A stretch of 64,000 nt of DNA from Pirellulales bacterium (GTDB taxonomy: Bacteria; Planctomycetota; Planctomycetia; Pirellulales; JAEUIK01): contig JAIBBZ010000028.1 of the NCBI GenBank assembly GCA_019694435.1, positions 1 to 64,000 of the forward strand, written 5' to 3'. Both the position numbers and the translations under genes were made by a program. Below are positions 1 through 9,372 of the stretch, piece after piece (within the stretch, counting starts at the first letter, position 1; every line of letters starts with the position of its first letter). The notes under the pieces are model-generated. The model ran no database searches and had not been told where the DNA came from. It saw only the letters and a program-made list of their open reading frames with translations.

Positions 1-2339
1 GCGCGATCGACCGCTTCGTGCTGGCCCGCTTGGGTGAGCACGATTTGCGCCCGAGAGCCGAGACCGATCGCGTTGCGCTGATCCGCCGCGTCACTTTCGA
101 TCTGATCGGATTGCCGCCCACGCCCGCCGAGGTCGCCGACTTCGTCGCCGACCCGCGCATCGACGCCTACGAGCGCGTGGTCGACCGGCTACTGGCCTCG
201 CCCCATTTCGGCGAGCGCTGGGGCCGGCATTGGCTCGACGTGGTGCGTTTTGGCGAAACCAACGGCTACGAAACCAACACACCGCGACCGAATGCCTGGC
301 CCTACCGCGACTGGGTCATCGCGGCCTGTAACGACGATCTGCCGTTTAACGAGTTCGTCCTGGCGCAACTCGCCGGCGACCAGACGGGGCAAGACGCCGC
401 GACCGGGTTTCTCGTCGGGGGGACGCACGACACCGTGGGCAACCTGACGCCCGACGGTCAGTTGCAGCAGCGGCAGAACGATCTGAACGACATGGTGTCG
501 ACCACCGGGCTGGCATTCCTCGGACTCACGGTCGGCTGCGGGCGCTGTCACGATCACAAGTTCGACGCGGTGACCCAGCTCGATTACTACCGTCTGCAAG
601 CGGTGTTTGCCGGCGTGAATCACGGCGAGCGCGCCTTGCGCGATGAAGACTACCGCCGCCGCGAGCGCGAGGAGCCGCAACTCCGGGCGCAAATCGCCAC
701 GATCGATCGCCAGTTGGCCGAATTCGAGCCGCTGGCCGACCCGCAAGCACCCGCGGACCGTCCACCCCGGCGCGCGGCGGTCGATGCGCGACACAACGTC
801 GAGCGATTCGCGCCGATCGTGGCGCGGCGGCTGCGGTTCACCATCGTCGCCGCGAACCAGTCCGAACCGTGCCTCGACGAGCTCGAAGTGTTCACCGCCG
901 AGGCGCAGCCGCGCAACGTGGCGCTCGCCAGCGCAGGCGCCAAGGCGACGTCCTCGAGCGATTTTCAAGGCGTGGCCATTCATCGCCTCGCGCACGTCAA
1001 CGACGGGCAATACGGTAACGACCATAGCTGGATCTGCGGCGGTCCCAGCGGATACATCGAGATCGAATGGTCGGAGCCGGTGCCCATCGAGCGCGTCGAA
1101 TGGGCGCGCGATCGCGAGGGTCGCTTTGCCGACCGCCTGCCGGTCGATTACCGGATCGAAGCCAGCGACGATGGCCAGACGTGGACGCTCGTGGCCGCGT
1201 CGAACGATCGGTCGAGCCTCGCGTTGGCCGGTGCCGCGGCCACCTCGGAGCAGCCGCCACGAAACGATCTCGCGCCCGAGCAGCTCGCGCGGCTCACAGA
1301 GCTGCGGCAGCGACGCGGCGAACTCGTCGCGGGGTTGCCCACTGCCGGCGGGACGCCCGTCTATGCCGGAACGTTTTCACAGCCCGAGCCGACGCGGTGG
1401 CTGCGGCGCGGCAATCCGCTCGAGCCGCAAGCCGAAGTGCCGCCGGGCGCCATCGAATCCGTGTCGCCGGCCCTGTCGCTGCCGGCCGACCTGACCGAGG
1501 CTCAGCGTCGTGTCGCCTTGGCCCGCTGGCTGTGCGATCCGGCGAACCCGCTGACCGCGCGGGTCGCGGTCAATCGTTTGTGGATGCATCATTTCGGTCG
1601 AGGGCTGGTCGATACGCCCAACGACTTCGGCTTCAACGGCGGGCGCCCCACGCATCCCGAGCTGCTCGACTGGCTCGCCACCGAGCTGGTCGACGGCGGT
1701 TGGCGGCTCAAGCGTCTGCACCGCATGATGGTCTTGTCGAGTGCCTATCGCCAGGCGAGCCAGCCTGATGCCCGGGCCCTGACGATCGACGCCGACAATC
1801 GCTGGCTGTGGCGCTATGCACCGCGACGGCTCGAAGCCGAGGCGATCCGCGACGCGATTCTCGCCGTCAGCGGCAAGCTCGACACGCGCATGGGCGGGCC
1901 CGGCTACGAAGTGTTCGAGCCCAACGACAAGTACGTTCACGTGTACATCCCGCGGAAGCAATTCGGGCCCGACGCCTGGCGGCGCATGGTCTACCAGTTC
2001 AAGCCGCGGATGCAGCAGGACGCGACGTTCGGCGAGCTGGATTGCCCCGATGCGAGCCAGAGCATCGGCCGGCGGCTGCAATCGACTACAGCGCTGCAGG
2101 CGCTCAATCTGCTGAACGGGCCGCTGATCGTGCAGCAGGCCGAGTTCTTCGCCGAGCGCGCGGCCGGTCTCGCGGGCCATGCCACCGAGCAACAGGTCGA
2201 CACGGCCTTTCTGCTGGCGCTGAATCGGGCGCCGGTGGGCGCAGAACGCGCCGAATCGGTCGAGCTTGTCGAGCAGCACGGGCTCGTGCAGTTGTGTCGC
2301 GTACTGTTCAACGCCAACGAGTTTTTGCACGTCCGGTGA
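1..2339 (+). CDS. DUF1549/DUF1553 planctomycete cytochrome-type protein, 5' end cut by window
   Basis: The frame is already open at base 3 and begins inside the conserved I-D-R-F-V-L-A-R-L block of DUF1549, so the true start, signal peptide and any N-terminal cytochrome domain lie left of the window. The visible order is: DUF1549 (about the first 205 residues) with a CxxCH haem-type motif (C-G-R-C-H, bases 537-551); a region of about 150 residues resembling an F5/8 type C carbohydrate-binding fold (bases about 790-1260); then DUF1553 (bases about 1480-2290). Such proteins are abundant and secreted in planctomycetes and usually sit next to a DUF1501 gene, as here (5 bp downstream). A role in polysaccharide handling or periplasmic redox chemistry is often suggested but unproven. 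Family call is firm; function unknown. Confidence 0.9.
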   Translation, partial: AIDRFVLARLGEHDLRPRAETDRVALIRRVTFDLIGLPPTPAEVADFVADPRIDAYERVVDRLLASPHFGERWGRHWLDVVRFGETNGYETNTPRPNAWPYRDWVIAACNDDLPFNEFVLAQLAGDQTGQDAATGFLVGGTHDTVGNLTPDGQLQQRQNDLNDMVSTTGLAFLGLTVGCGRCHDHKFDAVTQLDYYRLQAVFAGVNHGERALRDEDYRRREREEPQLRAQIATIDRQLAEFEPLADPQAPADRPPRRAAVDARHNVERFAPIVARRLRFTIVAANQSEPCLDELEVFTAEAQPRNVALASAGAKATSSSDFQGVAIHRLAHVNDGQYGNDHSWICGGPSGYIEIEWSEPVPIERVEWARDREGRFADRLPVDYRIEASDDGQTWTLVAASNDRSSLALAGAAATSEQPPRNDLAPEQLARLTELRQRRGELVAGLPTAGGTPVYAGTFSQPEPTRWLRRGNPLEPQAEVPPGAIESVSPALSLPADLTEAQRRVALARWLCDPANPLTARVAVNRLWMHHFGRGLVDTPNDFGFNGGRPTHPELLDWLATELVDGGWRLKRLHRMMVLSSAYRQASQPDARALTIDADNRWLWRYAPRRLEAEAIRDAILAVSGKLDTRMGGPGYEVFEPNDKYVHVYIPRKQFGPDAWRRMVYQFKPRMQQDATFGELDCPDASQSIGRRLQSTTALQALNLLNGPLIVQQAEFFAERAAGLAGHATEQQVDTAFLLALNRAPVGAERAESVELVEQHGLVQLCRVLFNANEFLHVR

Positions 2340-2344
2340 GCGCC

Positions 2345-3850
2345 ATGCACGGCAACGAGCCTGCGAGGAACGGAACGCCGCGAGCGACGACGCGCCAGAG
2401 ATTGCTGGACCGCCGGGCCTTTCTGGCCGGCGGCAGCGAAGGGTTGGCCGGCATTGCGCTGGCGTCGCTGCTGCATCGCGAGCGGTTGCTCGCCGCCGAG
2501 ATCGCGGCGGCGGCAGGACCGGCGATCGATCCGGCGCGGCCACTCGCCGCGCGCGTGCCGCACTTCGCCCCCCGGGCCAAGCAGGTGCTATTGATCTTCT
2601 GCTCAGGCGCCTGCAGCCATCTCGACACGTGGGACTACAAGCCCGAGTTGCTCGCGCGCGACGGCCAGCCGCTGCCGGGCGAGGCGAAACTGGTCACCTT
2701 TCAGGGCGAAAACGGCAACCTGGCTCGTAGCCCCTATGCGTTTCGCCCGCGCGGCGCCTGCGGCAAATACATTTCGGATCTGTTGCCCCACTTGGGCGAG
2801 CTGGTCGACGAGATGTGCTTCATCCATTCGCTCACGTCGAAGGCCAGCTCGCACGGGCCGGGCGAGATGCAGATGAGCACAGGCTTCACGCTCGAAGGTT
2901 TTCCGAGCATGGGCGCGTGGGTGTCGTACGCCCTGGGGACCGAGGCCGAGGATCTGCCAGCATTCGTGGCGATTCCCGACCCACGCGGCGCCCCGCAGGT
3001 CGGGCCGAGCAATTGGGCCAGCGGTTTCCTGCCGGCCGTGTTTCAGGGGACGAGCTTCAACGCCGAGCAGCCGATCGCCAACCTGGCCCGGCCCGAAGCA
3101 TTCACGCCCGAGGCCGATAGCGCTGCCCGCGAGTTCCTGGCCCGGCTCAACGAGCGTCACCTGGAGCAATTTCCCGGCGACACGCAATTGGCGGCTCGGA
3201 TCGCGAGCTACGAGCTCGCCGCCCGAATGCAATTGAGCGCGCCGCGCGTCGGCAATCTTGCCGAAGAGAGCGCCGCGACGCATCGCCTGTATGCCACCGA
3301 CGACGCGAACCCGCTGACCGCGGGGTTCGGTCGCAATTGTCTCCTGGCCCGGCGGCTGCTGGAGCAGGGGGTGCGGTTTGTGCAATTGTTCAACGGCGCG
3401 TACGCGATGGGCGAAGGCGTCGGCAACTGGGACGGTCACAAACAGCTCAAGATCGACTACGACCGGCACGGACCGATCCTCGACCGGCCCGCCGCGGGAT
3501 TGCTCCGCGACCTCAAGCAGCGCGGGCTGCTCGACGAGACGCTCGTCGTCTGGACAACCGAGTTTGGCCGGATGCCTACGTTTCAAAAGGGAGTGCAAGG
3601 ACGCGACCACAACCCCAGCGGCTTTACGGTTTGGATGGCAGGCGCCGGGGTCAAAGCGCCTTTCAGCTATGGGGCGACCGACGATTTCGGCTACCGCGCC
3701 GTGGAAAACGTGGCCACGGTCTATGACCTGCATGCCACGATCTTGCACCTGTTGGGCCTCGACCATACCCGGCTGACGTTTCGCCACAATGGCCTGGATC
3801 GCCGCCTTACCGACGTCCACGGCACGGTGCTCGACGGGGTCTTGAGCTGA
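2345..3850 (+). CDS. DUF1501 family secreted protein
   Basis: A 501-residue DUF1501 protein of the alkaline-phosphatase/sulfatase-like superfamily. The ATG at 2345 is chosen because it lies 5 bp after the stop of the DUF1549/DUF1553 gene and is followed by a short basic leader with a twin-arginine-like pair (L-L-D-R-R-A-F-L) and a hydrophobic stretch, which suggests Tat export. Sequence typical of the family follows: [12 protein letters not shown] near residue 90, W-T-T-E-F-G-R-M-P and G-R-D-H-N-P near residues 400-425. The tight spacing implies co-transcription with the upstream gene, the usual planctomycete arrangement. Substrate unknown. Confidence 0.92.
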   Translation: MHGNEPARNGTPRATTRQRLLDRRAFLAGGSEGLAGIALASLLHRERLLAAEIAAAAGPAIDPARPLAARVPHFAPRAKQVLLIFCSGACSHLDTWDYKPELLARDGQPLPGEAKLVTFQGENGNLARSPYAFRPRGACGKYISDLLPHLGELVDEMCFIHSLTSKASSHGPGEMQMSTGFTLEGFPSMGAWVSYALGTEAEDLPAFVAIPDPRGAPQVGPSNWASGFLPAVFQGTSFNAEQPIANLARPEAFTPEADSAAREFLARLNERHLEQFPGDTQLAARIASYELAARMQLSAPRVGNLAEESAATHRLYATDDANPLTAGFGRNCLLARRLLEQGVRFVQLFNGAYAMGEGVGNWDGHKQLKIDYDRHGPILDRPAAGLLRDLKQRGLLDETLVVWTTEFGRMPTFQKGVQGRDHNPSGFTVWMAGAGVKAPFSYGATDDFGYRAVENVATVYDLHATILHLLGLDHTRLTFRHNGLDRRLTDVHGTVLDGVLS

Positions 3851-3881
3851 GTCCGTGCCGAGCAGCGCAGGAGTCGGTCCA

Positions 3882-3906
3882 GCACCCTGGGGTGCCCGGT
3901 TTTTTT
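3882..3906 (+). terminator. Possible rho-independent terminator after the DUF1501 gene
   Basis: GCACC (3882-3886) pairs with GGTGC (3891-3895) around a CTGG loop, followed by CCGG and a run of seven T (3900-3906). The stem is only five base pairs but the T-run is rare in this GC-rich DNA and the site is 31 bp after the stop codon. Confidence 0.45.
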
Positions 3907-4013
3907 CAGTCGCAACCGGGAATAAGGGCAGCCCCAGCCGGCGAAGTTGAAGATGGACCTTTTCGCCAAGGTCCCCCCGCGGGTCGGTCGCCGGCCTGGA
4001 GACTCGCCTCTGC

Positions 4014-4196
4014 CTAGACGGTTTGCGTGAAACTCGGCAACTGCACCATGGTTTGGCAACCAGGAAAGTACGTCACGTAAGTCGAATTGGCATCTTCAGT
4101 TGAAGAGAGGCTTGAGTCTTCGGCCGGCGGCGAATCCTCACGTTCGTTACGTTCGCGCCGCACCTTCTCGAGCAAACCGGTTCGGCGCAGGGACAT
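4014..4196 (-). CDS. Doubtful 60-residue small protein
   Basis: An ATG-initiated frame encoding a Ser/Thr/Glu-rich 60-mer with a basic N-terminus (M-S-L-R-R-T-G-L-L-E-K-V-R-R). No family recognised and no clear Shine-Dalgarno upstream. Third-position GC is lower than in neighbouring genes. It would be transcribed divergently from the gene at 4364. It could easily be a chance frame. Confidence 0.22.
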   Translation of the reverse strand: MSLRRTGLLEKVRRERNEREDSPPAEDSSLSSTEDANSTYVTYFPGCQTMVQLPSFTQTV

Positions 4197-4221
4197 CGCA
4201 CTTGAGAGTTTGGTAGCGAAC

Positions 4222-4237
4222 GCCTAATCGGTTAGGC
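4222..4237. repeat. Short palindrome upstream of the repeat-protein gene
   Basis: GCCTAA (4222-4227) and TTAGGC (4232-4237) form a perfect 6-bp inverted repeat around TCGG, about 127 bp before the ATG at 4364. It could be an operator half-site pair or a small hairpin; a -35-like TTGAGA lies at 4202-4207. Function is a guess. Confidence 0.3.
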
Positions 4238-4363
4238 TAAATAGGTTGCGTCGTTTGCGTCGAATCTGGGCGCACTTCATCGGGTGGCCCGCGCAAGCAC
4301 GAAGCCAAGCTGTCTTTCGCGCGCTACTGAGCAAATCGAAGTCGGTAGCAACTGCCAATCGAC

Positions 4364-6814
4364 ATGGCCGACGAGTCAGCCAAACGCGTGCCGGGCCAGC
4401 CGCCAGCGAGCGGTGTTCCCGGGGGCGCTCCCCCCGTGGCACCGGTAGCAGCGGGCTCTGCACCCGCAGGTTCCGCACCCGTAAGCAACGCACCAGCCAA
4501 GGCTGTCGCCGCGAAGCCCATCGTGGCAAGACCTTTGCCGGCGCAAACGGCACCAGCGCGACCTGTTGCTACGAAGCAGTTGCCGCAGAATCCGCCGCCT
4601 GCAAGCGCGGGCGCTCCCGCGGCAAGACCCGCGCCGCCCAAACCACCGACGGCTGCCGTTGTCTCCAATCCTGCGGCGCGTGCCGTCAGCGCCGCGCCTG
4701 CGCAAACCAAAGACGACACGATCGTCCAATCTTCTGATTCGACGCTGACGGGGCAGCGGCCTCTCAAGACGACTGTGGCACCACAGGCAGGGCGCGCGGC
4801 CGAACTCGTCGTGGAAGAGGTCGAGGCGTTGGAATTGCCGCGCCGCCCGTTAGGGCTGACCCTGTTTTCGGCGTTCGACATTCTGGGCGGATTGTTCGGC
4901 ACGTGTGCAGCGGCCTTGGGTTTGATTGGTGCCGTGAAGCCTCGATTCAATCCTGGCGGCGTGTTGGGATTCATTGAAACCGCGGCCAATGCGCTGGGCT
5001 TCGTCGGCGGTGCCGTGCTGCTCGTCGCGGGCATCGGCATGTTTGCCTTACGCCCGTGGGCCCGCAAGCTGGCCTTGGGCTACTGCTTGTATCAGATCGG
5101 CATGGGGCTCGCCTGGAACGGCTTGACGCTCGTTGCGGTGTTCCTGGCGCCGCCCGCGGCCGCGGGCGGGGCTGCGGCGACCTCGATCGTGCTTGTCGGG
5201 GCGACTGTCGTCTCGCTCATTTTTTCGGTGGGATATGCGCTGCTGCAGTTCGTCTACCTGATGCGGCCGGCAGTGCACGGCGTTTTCGCAGGGCTGACGC
5301 CCGACGACGTCGCCGCGGCATCGTCCGACGCAAGCGGCTGGTTGCGGACCACACCGGGTTGGGTCACCAGCATGGTCGTGCACGCCTCGATCCTGCTGAT
5401 GCTCGGTCTGCTGACGATCCAGGAGCAGGTCAAAGAACTGGCGCCCGACCTGACGGCGTTGCGCACCGAGTCGTTGGCCGAAGTCGAGGAGCTGGCGCCC
5501 GAGGAGGAGTTGGCCCCGGTCGATGTGAACGTCGAACAGCAGGTCGAGTCGGTGGATGCGAGCTCGGACGTCGTCGGCACCGAATCGGTCGACGTGACGG
5601 AGATGCTCGACGAGGGCGCCGCGGCGCCGAATATCGAAGCCACGGCCGACATCGGGCCGATCGAAGTCGCGACGAGCGACCTGGTGTCGTCGGCCGTCGG
5701 CACGACGAACAAGAACAGTCTGGGCGGCCGCGCCGGCGCGGCGAAGATGGCGCTGGTGGCCCAAGGCGGTGGCAATCAACAAAGCGAAGATGCCGTGGCG
5801 CGCGGGCTGAAGTGGTTGGCCGAACACCAGAATCCCGACGGCAGTTGGAGCTTCGAGCACAACAAAGGCCGCTGCCAAGGGCGCTGCAAGTCGAACGGCA
5901 AGATCGCCAACGGGCAGAACGGCGCGACGGCCATCGCCTTGTTGCCCTTCCTCGGCGCCGGCGCGACGCATCGCGAAGGCCGGTATAAGAAGGTCGTGCA
6001 GACGGGGCTCGCCTACCTGATCAACAACATGAAGGTCGACGCCAACGGCGGTTCGCTGATCGACGGCGGCAGCATGTACTCGCATGGGCTCGGTTCGATC
6101 TGCATTTGTGAAGCGTATGCGATGACCGAAGACCGCAACCTGTTCAACGCCGCGCAGCAGGCGGTGAACTTCATCGTCTATGCCCAGGACCCGGTCGGCG
6201 GCGGCTGGCGATATGGTCCCCGGCAGCCGGGCGACACTTCGGTCGTCGGCTGGCAGTTGATGGCGCTGCGCAGCGCACACATGGGCTACCTGGAAGTGCC
6301 GCAATCGGTGATCGCCGGAGCCGCCAATTTTCTGAATACGACGCAGACCGACGGCGGCGCGGCGTACGGCTATACGGGCCCGGAGAATCGCCCCTCGACC
6401 ACGGCGATCGGCCTGTTGTGCCGGATGTACATGGGCTGGAAGAAAGATGAGCCGGCCCTGGTTCGCGGTGTCGAGCGGCTCAGCCAGATGGGTCCCGCGA
6501 AGGACGACGTTTACTACAACTACTACGCCACGCAGGTCATGCACCATATGGGTGGCGAGAAATGGACCAAGTGGAACACGGTGATGCGCGATCACCTGGT
6601 CAATACGCAATCGCGAGAAGGCCACGAGGACGGCAGTTGGTATTTCAAAGACGGCCCGCACAACGACGCCGGCGGACGGCTCTACGTCACGGCGATGTGC
6701 ATCATGACGCTCGAGGTTTATTACCGGTACTTGCCGCTGTATCGCGAGGAAGCGAGCGAAGTCGAAGCGGCTGAAGAATCGCCCAAACCCGCGGCCGCCG
6801 CCGGCGGCGAATAG
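4364..6814 (+). CDS. Membrane protein with C-terminal prenyltransferase/squalene-cyclase-type repeats
   Basis: 816 residues. Residues 1-145 are Pro/Ala-rich low complexity. Residues about 165-310 hold four hydrophobic segments. A further segment near 335-353 (V-T-S-M-V-V-H-A-S-I-L-L-M-L-G-L-L) precedes an acidic linker (about 360-450). The C-terminal 340 residues are alpha-alpha toroid repeats with the recurring Q-x-x-D/G-G-W/S pattern (H-Q-N-P-D-G-S-W near 485, D-P-V-G-G-G-W-R-Y near 610), as in terpene cyclase and prenyltransferase beta subunits. No DxDD cyclase acid motif is visible, so catalysis is doubtful; the toroid may be a binding domain held outside the membrane. The next gene is a paralogue of the last two thirds. 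Family placement is good, function unknown. Confidence 0.85.
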   Translation: MADESAKRVPGQPPASGVPGGAPPVAPVAAGSAPAGSAPVSNAPAKAVAAKPIVARPLPAQTAPARPVATKQLPQNPPPASAGAPAARPAPPKPPTAAVVSNPAARAVSAAPAQTKDDTIVQSSDSTLTGQRPLKTTVAPQAGRAAELVVEEVEALELPRRPLGLTLFSAFDILGGLFGTCAAALGLIGAVKPRFNPGGVLGFIETAANALGFVGGAVLLVAGIGMFALRPWARKLALGYCLYQIGMGLAWNGLTLVAVFLAPPAAAGGAAATSIVLVGATVVSLIFSVGYALLQFVYLMRPAVHGVFAGLTPDDVAAASSDASGWLRTTPGWVTSMVVHASILLMLGLLTIQEQVKELAPDLTALRTESLAEVEELAPEEELAPVDVNVEQQVESVDASSDVVGTESVDVTEMLDEGAAAPNIEATADIGPIEVATSDLVSSAVGTTNKNSLGGRAGAAKMALVAQGGGNQQSEDAVARGLKWLAEHQNPDGSWSFEHNKGRCQGRCKSNGKIANGQNGATAIALLPFLGAGATHREGRYKKVVQTGLAYLINNMKVDANGGSLIDGGSMYSHGLGSICICEAYAMTEDRNLFNAAQQAVNFIVYAQDPVGGGWRYGPRQPGDTSVVGWQLMALRSAHMGYLEVPQSVIAGAANFLNTTQTDGGAAYGYTGPENRPSTTAIGLLCRMYMGWKKDEPALVRGVERLSQMGPAKDDVYYNYYATQVMHHMGGEKWTKWNTVMRDHLVNTQSREGHEDGSWYFKDGPHNDAGGRLYVTAMCIMTLEVYYRYLPLYREEASEVEAAEESPKPAAAAGGE

Positions 6815-6996
6815 GCGCGGGCCTCGATCTGCCCAGGGGTTCGATTGGGGCGCGGCTGGTCATGCCGTGCCGATCGTAACGGCGGCCGTCATAGCCGGTC
6901 GATCCGGCACAAGCCGCTGGGCGACCTATATTTCCGCATGCTGGAGCGCTGCGCGCTTGCGCCGCCCCAGGAACGTTGTGTTGCGCGCGACCCGCC

Positions 6997-8514
6997 ATGC
7001 CGAAATCGCCAGCCACTACTGTGCCGCCATCGATCGGGGTGCCGTCCGCGCGCGCAGGGCGACGTTGGCGCGGTGCCGCCGGGCGCGCGCTCCAGGCGTT
7101 GCTGGGTGGGCTGTTCAGCCATCGCTTTACGAGCTTTGCCACGAGTTGCTTGTTTCACACGCTGGCACTGCTGGTTGCGGCGCTGATCACTCTGGCTGTG
7201 CGCGCGCCCGTGGCGAACAAATCCCTGACCGTGCACCTGACGCCGGAATCCGCCGAACTCGAAGGTCCGCAGGGGGACGGGCCGTTGCTCGACATCGACG
7301 TCGAGAATTTGACCGGCGACGCGCTCCAGGCAGCGCCCGATACGCTGCTAAGCGTGCCGGGCCCTGACGCGGACGATGCCGCCGAGGCCGAAACGCCGAA
7401 CAGCGGCGAGCTCGATCTGACGGCCGGCGCGCCGGCGGGCCGCGGGCAATTGGTGAGTCGGCGCGGCGGCGGTCTCGAAGGGCGTGGGGCCGATGCCCGC
7501 GGCGGACTCGTGGCGGCCGGCGGAGGCGATGGCGCCAGCGAGCAGGCCGTCGCGCGCGGGCTGCGCTGGCTGGCCGCACATCAGCAGCCCGACGGCGGTT
7601 GGGACTTCGACCATACGAAAGGTCCCTGTCGGGGCATGTGCCGCAATCCGGGCCAGTCGCCGTCGACGACCGGCGCGACGGGCGTGGCGTTGCTGGCGTT
7701 TCTCGGCGCAGGACAGACCCACCTGGCAGGCGAGTATCAAGACGTCGTTCGCCAGGGCCTTTACTATCTCGGCAATCACACGCTGGTCACGCCGCAAGGC
7801 GGCGATCTTCGCGAAGGTTCGATGTATGGCCACGCGTTGGCGGCCTGGGCCTTGTGCGAGGCGTTTGCCTTGTCCGACGATCCAGCGCTGGGCCAGCTCG
7901 CGCAGCAAGCGGTCGACTTCATGGTCTATGCCCAGGACGCAGGTGGCGGCGGCTGGCGCTATACGCCCGGCCAGCCGGGCGATCTCAGCGTGACCGGCTG
8001 GCACTTCATGGCGCTCAAGGCGGCGCAGCTGGGCTACCGGCAGATCCCGCCGCAGACGCTCGAACGTGCCACGCGCTTTCTCGATTCGGTGCAGGGCGAG
8101 CGCGGCGCGCGCTACGGCTATCAGGACGGCAGCGGCACCGAGACCATGACCGCCGTGGGGCTGCTGTGCCGCATGTTCGCCGGCTGCCGCCGCGACGATC
8201 CAGGCCTCGTGGCCGGCTGCGAATATCTCTCGGGCCTCGGTCCGGCCAGCGACAACATGTACTTCAACTACTACGCCACGCAGGTCCTGTTTCATCATGG
8301 CGGCCCGCGCTGGCAGGCCTGGAACGCCGCCATGAAGCCGCTGTTGCTGCAGACGCAGGCCACCGAGGGGCACGAATCGGGAAGCTGGTATTTCAGCGGC
8401 GGCAAGTGCGAGAAAGGCGGCCGGTTGTTCAGCACGGCACTGGCCGTGATGACGCTCGAAGTGTATTACCGTTATCTACCGCTGTACCGCACCGAGAGCG
8501 TTCTCGGCCGGTAG
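6997..8514 (+). CDS. Membrane-anchored prenyltransferase/squalene-cyclase-type repeat protein, paralogue of the preceding gene
   Basis: 505 residues from the ATG at 6997; a TTG seven codons earlier is possible but less likely. One transmembrane segment near residues 45-65 (F-A-T-S-C-L-F-H-T-L-A-L-L-V-A-A-L) matches the equivalent segment of the upstream protein, followed by an acidic and glycine-rich linker and the same toroid domain (about 180-500). Corresponding motifs are nearly identical: A-V-A-R-G-L-R-W-L, G-G-G-W-R-Y, N-Y-Y-A-T-Q-V and E-V-Y-Y-R-Y-L-P-L-Y at the end. It lacks the Pro/Ala-rich region and the extra membrane helices of the first copy. It lies 182 bp after its paralogue and 24 bp before the HisA-like gene, so co-expression of the three is likely. 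Confidence 0.85.
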   Translation: MPKSPATTVPPSIGVPSARAGRRWRGAAGRALQALLGGLFSHRFTSFATSCLFHTLALLVAALITLAVRAPVANKSLTVHLTPESAELEGPQGDGPLLDIDVENLTGDALQAAPDTLLSVPGPDADDAAEAETPNSGELDLTAGAPAGRGQLVSRRGGGLEGRGADARGGLVAAGGGDGASEQAVARGLRWLAAHQQPDGGWDFDHTKGPCRGMCRNPGQSPSTTGATGVALLAFLGAGQTHLAGEYQDVVRQGLYYLGNHTLVTPQGGDLREGSMYGHALAAWALCEAFALSDDPALGQLAQQAVDFMVYAQDAGGGGWRYTPGQPGDLSVTGWHFMALKAAQLGYRQIPPQTLERATRFLDSVQGERGARYGYQDGSGTETMTAVGLLCRMFAGCRRDDPGLVAGCEYLSGLGPASDNMYFNYYATQVLFHHGGPRWQAWNAAMKPLLLQTQATEGHESGSWYFSGGKCEKGGRLFSTALAVMTLEVYYRYLPLYRTESVLGR

Positions 8515-8538
8515 CCTGCGCGTCACGAGCCGCTCGCC

Positions 8539-9297
8539 ATGCGCGTCCTTCCCGTCATCGATCTCAAGTCGGGCCAGGTGGTGCATGCCATCGCGGGCTA
8601 TCGCGATACGTACCGTCCCGTGGAGAGCGTGCTCTGCCCGACCGCTGCGCCAGCCGATATGGCCGCGGCGCTGGTCGAGCAATTGGATGTCGACACCGTC
8701 TACGTGGCCGATCTCGACGCGATCGCCGGCGCCGAGCCCGCGTGGGAGTGCTTTGGCCAGATCGCCGGCGCCGGGCTCGACCTGTGGCTCGACTGCGGTT
8801 TGGCCGGCGTCGAGCGCGCGCGGCGGCTGGTCGATTTGGCCGATGCAGGGGCGCCGCTGACGGGCATCATCGCGGGCCTCGAATCGTTGAGCGGCCCGCC
8901 CCAACTGGCCGAGTTGCTCGACTGTGTCGAGTCGCGCCGGCTGGTGCTTAGCCTCGACTTGAAAGGCGGCCAGCCGCTCGTGCCTGCCGGCGCGACGGGC
9001 TGGTACGGTCTGTCGCCTCAGCAGATCGTCGAGGCCGCCGTCACGCTGGGCGTGATGCGGCTGATCGTGCTCGATCTGGCGCAGGTCGGCATGAACCAGG
9101 GCACCGGCACCGACGGGTTATGCACCTGGATCGACGCCCAGTACCCGCAGCTCGAGCTGACCTCCGGCGGCGGCGTGCGCAGTCTGGACGATTTGCGCCT
9201 GCTGGCCGCGACGGGCTGCGATTGCGCGCTCGTGGCATCGGCGCTGCACGACGGCCGCCTGACGGCCGCCGATCTCCAGACCGCGCGGATGTGGTAG
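8539..9297 (+). CDS. HisA/HisF-family (beta/alpha)8-barrel protein, not in a histidine operon
   Basis: 252 residues matching phosphoribosylformimino-AICAR isomerase architecture: P-V-I-D-L-K-S-G at residues 5-12 with the catalytic-type Asp, D-V-D-T-V-Y-V-A-D-L-D near 49-59, L-S-L-D-L-K-G-G near 136-143 with the second Asp, and the phosphate-binding S-G-G-G-V-R-S-L-D-D-L near 211. It resembles the HisA/HisF-related family known from tetrahydromethanopterin C1 gene sets in methanogens, methylotrophs and planctomycetes rather than bona fide HisA. No other his gene is nearby. The exact reaction cannot be deduced here. Confidence 0.8.
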   Translation: MRVLPVIDLKSGQVVHAIAGYRDTYRPVESVLCPTAAPADMAAALVEQLDVDTVYVADLDAIAGAEPAWECFGQIAGAGLDLWLDCGLAGVERARRLVDLADAGAPLTGIIAGLESLSGPPQLAELLDCVESRRLVLSLDLKGGQPLVPAGATGWYGLSPQQIVEAAVTLGVMRLIVLDLAQVGMNQGTGTDGLCTWIDAQYPQLELTSGGGVRSLDDLRLLAATGCDCALVASALHDGRLTAADLQTARMW

Positions 9298-9372
9298 AGC
9301 GTCGCGTGCCGGCTCGACCGGAAAAAGCACTCGCGCACCGGCGATGAAATTGCACGACAGGGCGTCGCCATC

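Larger units (their letters stand above)
3851..4363. other. 513-bp non-coding stretch between DUF1501 and the repeat-protein gene
   Basis: Contains the possible terminator at 3882-3906, a weak 60-codon frame on the minus strand (4014-4196) and a short palindrome (4222-4237). Base composition is visibly less GC-rich than the flanking genes. No RNA gene or mobile-element end recognised. Confidence 0.6.

Noticed and set aside
5048..6661. Long open frame on the minus strand inside the first toroid gene
   Set aside because: His/Arg/Gln-rich composition, no family motif; it mirrors the third-position GC bias of the real plus-strand gene.
8539..9297. Annotation as hisA of histidine biosynthesis
   Set aside because: Sequence fits the HisA/HisF superfamily, but there is no his context and a related non-histidine family exists; symbol withheld.
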